In this document: piece after piece, positions 1 through 4,985 of the stretch
How positions within the stretch are numbered: the first letter of the stretch is position 1
How the letters are laid out: every line of letters begins with the position of its first letter
Source: Methanoregula sp.
GTDB taxonomy: Archaea > Halobacteriota > Methanomicrobia > Methanomicrobiales > Methanospirillaceae
Reading direction: 5' to 3'
Length of the DNA stretch: 5,600 nucleotides
NCBI GenBank assembly: GCA_003157895.1
Contig: PMKW01000018.1
Location: 1-5,600, forward strand
The notes under the pieces: generated by a model
The model's input: only the letters and a program-made list of their open reading frames with translations
The model's database searches: none
What the model was told of the DNA's origin: nothing
Program-made: the position numbers and the translations under genes

Positions 1-1
1 A

Positions 2-397
2 GCAGCGAAGAAGCCGGCAAAGGACGCTGCGGACAACGTTACCCGGAATGAATCAGCAGATCCTGTCGATGAAGGGCTTAAACTGATCAAGTCAAAACCA
101 GAAGGTATCCTCCAGAGCGAGCTCTGGAAGGAACTGGGTGTTGACAGCCGGAAATGTTCGCGGATTGTCAAGAAACTTGAAGAGAGCGGGCTCATCGACC
201 GGGAGGATTTCAAGAGGGACGGGATCAAGACCTACCTTCTGCGTGCCAAGCAGCAGCCGGTGAACCCCGGCCACCTGCTCGCCGGCGATGAACTGATTCC
301 CTGTATCGGCTGCGAGCTTGAGTGTCTTGTCGAGGAATGCCATCCTCTGATGGACTGGATGTACCAGCTCGCTATAGTCGAGCACACGGAAGAGTAA
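2..397 (+). CDS. Winged-helix regulator with C-terminal four-Cys cluster (3' part)
   Basis: The frame is open from the window edge and ends at TAA 395-397; 131 residues are visible and the true start lies upstream. The first ~20 visible residues are a Lys/Ala/Asp-rich, probably disordered linker. Residues ~23-82 fit a winged helix-turn-helix: a helix (EGLKLIKSK), a recognition-type segment (SRKCSRIVKKLEESGLI) and a beta-wing ending KTYLL. After a short linker come four cysteines at visible residues 101, 104, 108 and 113 (C-x2-C-x3-C-x4-C), followed by HPLMDWM. A winged helix followed by PC-x2-C...C...C and a Trp-containing helix resembles the WH plus 4Fe-4S arrangement of TFE-beta/Rpc34 (hRPC39), so a role in transcription is inferred. 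It could instead be an ordinary MarR/Lrp-like regulator with a zinc or Fe-S site. The coding call is secure; the precise function is not. Confidence 0.8.
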   Translation, partial: AAKKPAKDAADNVTRNESADPVDEGLKLIKSKPEGILQSELWKELGVDSRKCSRIVKKLEESGLIDREDFKRDGIKTYLLRAKQQPVNPGHLLAGDELIPCIGCELECLVEECHPLMDWMYQLAIVEHTEE

Positions 398-400
398 CCG

Positions 401-415
401 TTTTCTCCTTTTTTT
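401..415 (+). terminator. T-tract terminator after the winged-helix gene
   Basis: Four nucleotides after the stop codon comes a T-rich tract with four T, then CTCC, then seven consecutive T (409-415). Archaeal RNA polymerase commonly terminates at such U-tracts without needing a hairpin. The position directly after the gene and before the promoter region of the next one fits. Confidence 0.55.
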
Positions 416-470
416 GGCAGAATAACATCCCGTGCCGGTCGGACAGTTGCGGTTATTTCTGACTGGAACA

Positions 471-500
471 ACTATTTATCGGTCAACATCCACCTTTATC
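471..500 (+). promoter_or_regulatory. Possible TATA elements for the receiver-PAS-DAC gene
   Basis: Two weak TATA-like stretches precede the gene: ACTATTTATC at 471-480 and CCTTTATC at about 493-500. Transcription starting ~25 bp downstream would give a leader of about 15-40 nt before the ATG at 538. No Shine-Dalgarno-like GGAGG/GGTGA is visible just upstream of that ATG, so initiation is probably on a short or SD-less leader. Neither element is a strong match. Confidence 0.3.
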
Positions 501-537
501 CAGTGTTTCTGACACGCTTTTTACCGGGCGATGCGTG

Positions 538-2217
538 ATGTTCTCTGTTTTATTTGTTGACGACTCAAGCGATCTCCTGATCCGGATCCGCACATTCCTT
601 GAAAAGAGCGGGGAGATCCATGTCGATTCTGCCCATTCATTCAAACAGGCAACAGAAAAACTGAAGAGCCGGAACTATGATGTGATCCTCTCGTACGACC
701 AGATGCCTGACGTTAACGGGATCGAGTTTGTTTCCGAAATGAACGGAATTGAATTCATCAGGTACCTCCGGTCCACCGGCATTGCAACGCCGGTCATTCT
801 CCTTTCCCGCAGACCCAATGGCAAGATCGCGCTTGAGGAGGTTTCTGTTGCAACCGAGATTTCTGTTCCGGCAACCGGTGATCTCCGCTCCCAGGTTACC
901 GAGATAGTAATGCTGATAAAACAGTCCATCCTGAGGAAAAAATCAGAACGGGAAACCAAGGCCCAGAACGAGCAGCTGTCAGTTATCCTTGCGGCAACCC
1001 CGCTGGGGATTTTCCAGGTCCAGAATACTACGATCCAGTGGGTGAATAACCGCATTGCCTCCCTGCTTGGGTATGATGAGGTGAACCTGATAGGAAAGAC
1101 CCTCGCAACCCTTTTTACCACGCCAGAAGAGTACGGGCAGTTCTACCGTGAGATCCAGCGCCGGCAGGACTCGCGGGGATTCGGCCAGGCAGAATGCAGT
1201 CTTATCCGGAAAGATAAAACGCTCCAGCCCTGCCTTATTCAGGTAAAAGCGCTTGACCCCCTTGATATCGCAAAGTGCGGGACTTTCATCGTGACCGACA
1301 TTACGGAAAAAAAAGCATTATCTGACGCCATCAGGAAGAGCGAGGCAAAGTACCGCGATCTGCTCACCAATACCCAGAATATCATCATCCGGATGGACCT
1401 GCAGGGAACGATCACCTTCTTCAATACCTATGCCCTGACCTTCTTCGATTATGCCAGTGAGGACGTGATCGGGAAGAACGTTGTGGGAACGATCGTATCG
1501 CAGAATACCCGGTCCGGCCATGACCTCTCGATGATGGCAGATGATCTCGGGTTCAATGCAGAAGGGTATGCAGTCAATATCAGCGAGAATATCCGCCGCA
1601 ATGGTGACCGGGTCTGGATCGCCTGGATCAACAAGGCAATCCGCGATGAGAAAGGACATATCGCCGAGATCCTCTGTATCGGGAACGATATCACGGACCG
1701 GAAACGCGACGGCGTGGTGCGTATCAGCACCGATACCTGGAAAGACCTTGTCGTTGCAGACACGGATGTCGCGGACAGCGTCTTTGACGCGGTCTTCCAT
1801 ATCTGTACCGAGATCTCTATTGAGGGGCGGGAGGGCAAAGCTGTCGGTACTACCTTTTTGATCGGGGATGTAAAACACGTGCTGGAAAAATCACGCCAGA
1901 TCATCCTGAACCCCTTTGAAGGCCACCCCCCGGAGTCACGCATTATCACGAATCCCGGGCTGAAGGAGAACATCAAGGCGCTTGCCCCGCTTGACGGTGC
2001 GTTTGTTATCACCGGGGACGGTTTTGTTGAATCTGTCGGACGATATATCACGGTCGATTCCAGCAATGTCATCCTGCCACCAGGTATGGGGACTCGGCAT
2101 AACTCAGTCGCCGCCATCACCAGTGTGACAAAAGCCGTGGGGATTGTTGTCTCCCAGAGCGGCGGCGGCATTACGGTCTTCCGGGACGGGCGGATTGTGA
2201 AGAAGATAACGCTGTGA
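538..2217 (+). CDS. Receiver-PAS-PAS-diadenylate cyclase fusion (c-di-AMP synthase)
   Basis: This 559-residue soluble protein has no membrane segment. ATG 538 is preferred over the adjacent in-frame GTG 535 because MFSVLFVDDS matches the usual receiver N-terminus. Residues 1-125 are a CheY-like receiver with acidic pair D8/D9, but Tyr53 sits where the phosphoacceptor Asp belongs (SYDQMP instead of SDYQMP). The usual Thr is Ser90 and the usual Lys is about Ala112. A charged helix (~125-150) leads to PAS1 (~145-259, ending TDITEKK) and PAS2 (~262-390, ending NDITDRK). Residues ~400-559 match the DisA_N/DAC family: EGREGK 429-434, LNPF near 458, DGA 486-488, GTRHN 518-522, then VVSQSGGG and VFRDG. 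DAC enzymes condense two ATP into cyclic di-AMP, which in other organisms controls K+ and osmotic balance. The C-terminal domain looks DacZ-like (archaeal). PAS input controlling cyclase output is inferred. The gene appears monocistronic and is convergent with the next one. Confidence 0.88.
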   Translation: MFSVLFVDDSSDLLIRIRTFLEKSGEIHVDSAHSFKQATEKLKSRNYDVILSYDQMPDVNGIEFVSEMNGIEFIRYLRSTGIATPVILLSRRPNGKIALEEVSVATEISVPATGDLRSQVTEIVMLIKQSILRKKSERETKAQNEQLSVILAATPLGIFQVQNTTIQWVNNRIASLLGYDEVNLIGKTLATLFTTPEEYGQFYREIQRRQDSRGFGQAECSLIRKDKTLQPCLIQVKALDPLDIAKCGTFIVTDITEKKALSDAIRKSEAKYRDLLTNTQNIIIRMDLQGTITFFNTYALTFFDYASEDVIGKNVVGTIVSQNTRSGHDLSMMADDLGFNAEGYAVNISENIRRNGDRVWIAWINKAIRDEKGHIAEILCIGNDITDRKRDGVVRISTDTWKDLVVADTDVADSVFDAVFHICTEISIEGREGKAVGTTFLIGDVKHVLEKSRQIILNPFEGHPPESRIITNPGLKENIKALAPLDGAFVITGDGFVESVGRYITVDSSNVILPPGMGTRHNSVAAITSVTKAVGIVVSQSGGGITVFRDGRIVKKITL

Positions 2218-2290
2218 TTCTTCCATAAAATCCGATAGCAAACCGGTCAATACGAGGGATCCCCGCCTCAGGGCCTCTCATAGGCACGGA

Positions 2291-2337
2291 GTGGCAGATT
2301 ATCGTATAATTACTTAAAACGGTAATTGATCCGCCAC
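2291..2337. repeat. Imperfect inverted repeat in the convergent intergenic region
   Basis: Outer arms GTGGC (2291-2295) and GCCAC (2333-2337) enclose inner arms AATTAC (2308-2313) and GTAATT (2322-2327) around an 8-nt A-rich loop. Together they make a long hairpin with an asymmetric internal loop. It lies between two convergent genes, 74 nt past the stop of the upstream one. It could be a 3' UTR structure or part of a bidirectional terminator. Confidence 0.35.
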
Positions 2338-2338
2338 G

Positions 2339-2361
2339 GGGGCGCCCCTTTGGGGCGGCGG
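2339..2361. terminator. GC-rich hairpin between convergent genes
   Basis: CGCCCC (2343-2348), loop TTT, GGGGCG (2352-2357) gives a 6-bp GC stem. The same stretch contains the perfect palindrome GGGGCGCCCC (2339-2348), so GGGGCG occurs twice, flanking CCCCTTT. No T-tract follows on the plus strand. On the minus strand a short TTTT occurs some 20 nt beyond. It may end or stabilise either convergent transcript; the terminator call is tentative. Confidence 0.3.
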
Positions 2362-2441
2362 CGTCCATCATACATCCAGGTAAAGTGGTCGTCAACCAAT
2401 ATACAATTCCGAATACGATTTTACTGACATGAACGCTGTTT

Positions 2442-4511
2442 TCATTCCCCGTGCCGGCACTCCATCGAGTCCGTACTGCACCGGTGACGGCATATGTTGC
2501 CCACGGCCCTGAAAGCGTCCTCGAGGTCCTGAAAATTGGGGATCTGGGCGTCCCGGAGGATCCGCCGGGGCGTCTTCATGCTATCGCCTCCGATCAGGCA
2601 CCCGACGATCATCTTGTGGGTGTGTTTCGAGAAACGGACGATCTCGTTCGCTACCCGGATAGGGTCAGAAATGGCTGTCGGTACTGTGACGACAAAGGCG
2701 ATATCCCACAGCTCCTGGTTTTTGATCATGATATTGAACGTCCATGCAAAGCGATCTGCGTTCGAATCCCCCACCATGTCGATCGGGTTCTCCCGGCTCC
2801 AGTCGGGAGGCAGCACGGCGTCCAGTTCCTGGATGAGTTCCTGGGAAAATTCGATCATGCCGATGCCGTTCTGTTCTGCATAGTCAGATGAGAGGACCGC
2901 AAACCCGCCGGCATTGGTAATCACAACCGCGCGGGTTCCTTTAGGATACCCTTCCGAGGCCAGCAGTTCGGCGGTCTGGAAGGCTTCGCGGATCGAGTTC
3001 ACTGGAATAATGCCGGCCTGCCGGAATGCGGCGAGATAGACCGCATAGCTCCCTGCAAGCGACCCGGTATGTGAGGAGGCAGCTTTCTGCCCGATGGCGG
3101 ATGCCCCAGCCTTGATGGCAACGACTGGTTTTTGCGGCGTAATCCTGCTCGCGGTCTCCATGAACCTCCGCCCATATCGGATCTGCTCGACGTAGAGGAT
3201 GATCGCTTTCGTAAGGGGATCATTGCCGGTAAACTGTACGAAGTCCTCGAACGTGAGGTCGGCCTGGTTGCCGAGGCTTACCACTGCTGAGAGACCGATC
3301 TCCTCCGGCAGGCTCCAGTCAACGATTGTCGTGATGATCGCCCCGCTCTGAGAGATGAAGGCGATCTTTCCGGGCTTGGGCGATACCTGGTCGAACGTCG
3401 TGTTGATCCCCTGGTGAGGGAGCATAAGCCCGAGACAGTTCGGCCCCATGATCCGGATCCCGTACTGGTGAGCAATAGCAAGGACCTGCTCCTCGATCTG
3501 CCGGCCTGCCTCACCAGCTTCGCGGAAACCGGAGGATATGATAATCACGAGAGGAATCTTCTTTTCCCCGGCTTCTTTCACCACTTGTGGCACGCCTTTG
3601 GCCGGGATCGCGACAACCGCTACATCGATAGTACCTGGGACAGCAGCAAGCGATGGATACGCAGTGTGCCCGAGGATCTCTGTTGTTTTCGGGTTGACCG
3701 GGTAGAGGGAGCCCGAAAACGGGAGGAGGTTTCTCGTAATCGCATAGCCGACCTTGTTCGGGTCCTGCGAGGACCCGACCACTGCGATAGAACGGATGGT
3801 AAGAAGCTGCTCAGGGAGGATTGGCCTGTTGTCCACGACAACCTGTACCGGCGCATCGTCAATATATACCCGGGCATCTACAGCACACCCGCCTTTCTCG
3901 TACAGAACCAGTGGGTTGAGATCGAATTCTACGACCCGGGGGCTTAAAAAGAACCACCGGGCTGCAGAAGCGATCGCGGACACAAAAGCCTGCTCGTCCC
4001 GGGCCGGCTGGTTCCGGTATCCCCGGATGAGCCGGTAGATACGGAGTTCCCGTACCATCGTGCGGATCCCGGCCTCATCGACCGGCAGCACGCGGATGGA
4101 GACATCATGCAGCAGCTCTACCAGCGTCCCGCCGGCACCGATGGTTATCACCTTGCCAAATGCTGGATCGGTCTTCCCGCCGATGATCAGTTCAAGTCCC
4201 GGGGGAAGCTGCTGTTCCACGATAATACCGTCAATTACCGCACCGGGAACGCGAGCTTTTACGTCAAGGGAAATTTTTCCAAAGGCCGCCATTGCATCAG
4301 CCGCTGATCTGATGTTGGTGATAACCCCGCCGGCATCGGTCTTGTGCACGACCTGATGCGATATCACTTTCATGACAACAGGATAGCCGATTGTTTCAGC
4401 AGCTTTTACGGCATCTGCTGCGGTCTTGACCACGCCGAATCCTGGTACCGGAATGCCGGTGGATTTCAGGAGGTCATAGCCTTCTGCTTCGGTGAGCAGG
4501 ATTCTTGCCAT
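2442..4511 (-). CDS. ADP-forming acetyl/acyl-CoA synthetase, beta-alpha fusion
   Basis: This 689-residue cytoplasmic enzyme is expected to catalyse acyl-CoA + ADP + Pi <=> acid + CoA + ATP. Residues ~1-225 are an ATP-grasp_5 (beta) domain with the GYPVVMK strand, HKTDAGGV (His56, equivalent to the beta-subunit phosphohistidine) and the FDLNPLV segment near 196-202. Residues ~235-365 are a Rossmann CoA-binding domain (IAVVGSS, YPVNPK, then GPNCLGLM at 356-363). Residues ~380-670 are the two succinyl-CoA-ligase-like domains with ISQSGA and SSHTGSLAG; His481 is the catalytic phosphohistidine. Both histidines and the expected length (~700) are present, so it should be active. The beta part comes first, the reverse of the alpha-first order in Pat-type fusions. 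The last ~16 residues are Cys/His-rich. Start ATG at 4511 fits the normal ATP-grasp N-terminus; no Shine-Dalgarno is visible. Substrate (acetate versus branched or aryl acids) cannot be read from sequence. In a methanogen it could activate acetate for assimilation or salvage ATP. Confidence 0.92.
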   Translation of the reverse strand: MARILLTEAEGYDLLKSTGIPVPGFGVVKTAADAVKAAETIGYPVVMKVISHQVVHKTDAGGVITNIRSAADAMAAFGKISLDVKARVPGAVIDGIIVEQQLPPGLELIIGGKTDPAFGKVITIGAGGTLVELLHDVSIRVLPVDEAGIRTMVRELRIYRLIRGYRNQPARDEQAFVSAIASAARWFFLSPRVVEFDLNPLVLYEKGGCAVDARVYIDDAPVQVVVDNRPILPEQLLTIRSIAVVGSSQDPNKVGYAITRNLLPFSGSLYPVNPKTTEILGHTAYPSLAAVPGTIDVAVVAIPAKGVPQVVKEAGEKKIPLVIIISSGFREAGEAGRQIEEQVLAIAHQYGIRIMGPNCLGLMLPHQGINTTFDQVSPKPGKIAFISQSGAIITTIVDWSLPEEIGLSAVVSLGNQADLTFEDFVQFTGNDPLTKAIILYVEQIRYGRRFMETASRITPQKPVVAIKAGASAIGQKAASSHTGSLAGSYAVYLAAFRQAGIIPVNSIREAFQTAELLASEGYPKGTRAVVITNAGGFAVLSSDYAEQNGIGMIEFSQELIQELDAVLPPDWSRENPIDMVGDSNADRFAWTFNIMIKNQELWDIAFVVTVPTAISDPIRVANEIVRFSKHTHKMIVGCLIGGDSMKTPRRILRDAQIPNFQDLEDAFRAVGNICRHRCSTDSMECRHGE

Positions 4512-4655
4512 GGTACAGTATTGTAGGGGGTGGGTAATGAGGATTGTTCAAGGGGACGATGAACGGACGAGAGATCCGTCTTGAAAAGCATGAGTTGCAC
4601 AATCTTGTCCTGTATGAGAGGCAATAGTCCAGATGGTGCCCAAGGGAGAATTCGT

Positions 4656-4667
4656 AAAAATTTTAAA
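4656..4667 (-). promoter_or_regulatory. Possible TATA element for the acyl-CoA synthetase gene
   Basis: Read on the minus strand this is TTTAAAATTTTT, the most TATA-like stretch upstream of the start at 4511. It would imply a leader of roughly 120 nt. No better TATA box is seen closer to the start codon, so the true promoter is uncertain. Confidence 0.22.
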
Positions 4668-4771
4668 CAGTAAAACAGCAACGACACCGGTTCCTGGATC
4701 TTTCCTGATGCTGCAGATCGTCATTAAGGGAGGGATTTACCAGTATTGTATACACTATCAATGATAAAACA

Positions 4772-4797
4772 AATATGATGTCATATTGGACAATATG
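4772..4797. promoter_or_regulatory. Two overlapping palindromes, probable operator
   Basis: AATATGA-TG-TCATATT (4772-4787) and CATATTG-GA-CAATATG (4782-4797) are perfect 7-bp-arm palindromes with 2-nt spacers that share the CATATT in the middle. The half-site AATATG/CATATT therefore begins at 4772, 4782 and 4792, exactly one helical turn apart. The block ends 19 bp before the TATA box of the secreted-protein gene, a typical place for an archaeal activator or repressor site. A smaller palindrome, TATCA-A-TGATA, lies at 4756-4766. The binding protein is unknown. Confidence 0.55.
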
Positions 4798-4816
4798 TAC
4801 CAAATTCAAAAAACAA

Positions 4817-4828
4817 CATATATAACCA
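4817..4828 (+). promoter_or_regulatory. TATA box of the secreted-protein gene
   Basis: CATATATAACC, preceded by an A-rich, BRE-like stretch, is the best archaeal TATA box in the window. Initiation about 25 bp downstream (near 4848) would give a leader of ~138 nt to the ATG at 4986, which is unusually long. Confidence 0.6.
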
Positions 4829-4857
4829 AAAGTGAATCATAACAAATCATAAGGATA

Positions 4858-4948
4858 GGTTCACCACAGTTTCCAGACATGTTGAACCGGAATCCTGCCC
4901 GAAGGCATGAACCAGGAAACTTCTTTTCCGATGAAGTTTGTGGTCCTG
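4858..4948 (+). promoter_or_regulatory. Potentially structured 5' leader
   Basis: GGTTCA (4858-4863) can pair with either of two TGAACC copies (4883-4888 or 4908-4913), giving mutually exclusive stems. Further on, CAGG plus AAACTTC (4913-4923) can pair with GAAGTTT (4933-4939) and, past a 5-nt bulge, CCTG (4945-4948). This makes an 11-bp stem with a 9-nt loop ending 27 nt before the Shine-Dalgarno. It matches no riboswitch I recognise; a regulatory role is inferred from structure only. Confidence 0.35.
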
Positions 4949-4975
4949 TAACAGAGTGAAGCATAGCAGAAATTC

Positions 4976-4980
4976 GGAGG
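4976..4980 (+). promoter_or_regulatory. Shine-Dalgarno site GGAGG
   Basis: GGAGG lies 5 nt before ATG 4986 and fixes the start of the secreted-protein gene. It is the only strong Shine-Dalgarno in front of a start in this window. Confidence 0.85.
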
Positions 4981-4985
4981 CAAAA

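Larger units (their letters stand above)
4512..4985. other. Divergent intergenic region (474 bp)
   Basis: This stretch separates the minus-strand acyl-CoA synthetase from the plus-strand secreted-protein gene. Positions 4512-4740 are mixed composition with no tRNA, repeat array or convincing gene. An A/T block at 4656-4667 could serve the minus-strand gene. Positions 4741-4850 are strongly AT-rich and hold palindromes and a TATA box. Positions ~4848-4985 are probably the leader of the secreted-protein gene. A 26-codon ATG-to-TGA frame (4879-4959) is present in that leader, but there is no good reason to call it a gene. Confidence 0.7.

Noticed and set aside
421..457. Inverted repeat AATAAC...GTTATT between the first two genes
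   Set aside because: Only 6-bp arms with a 25-nt loop; expected by chance and already beyond the T-tract terminator.
675..2171. Long open frames on the minus strand and in other plus frames inside the receiver-PAS-DAC gene
   Set aside because: They lie entirely within a convincing coding gene, have no recognisable domains and are Ser/Arg-rich frame shadows.
2451..4526. Plus-strand open frames opposite the acyl-CoA synthetase
   Set aside because: They are antisense shadows of a full-length conserved enzyme and show no family features.
4514..4750. CAGTATTGTA occurring at 4516-4525 (next to the acyl-CoA synthetase start) and at 4741-4750
   Set aside because: A shared 10-mer is expected several times by chance in 5.6 kb; the copy at 4514-4525 is only an imperfect palindrome. 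Possibly a common operator, but not supportable.
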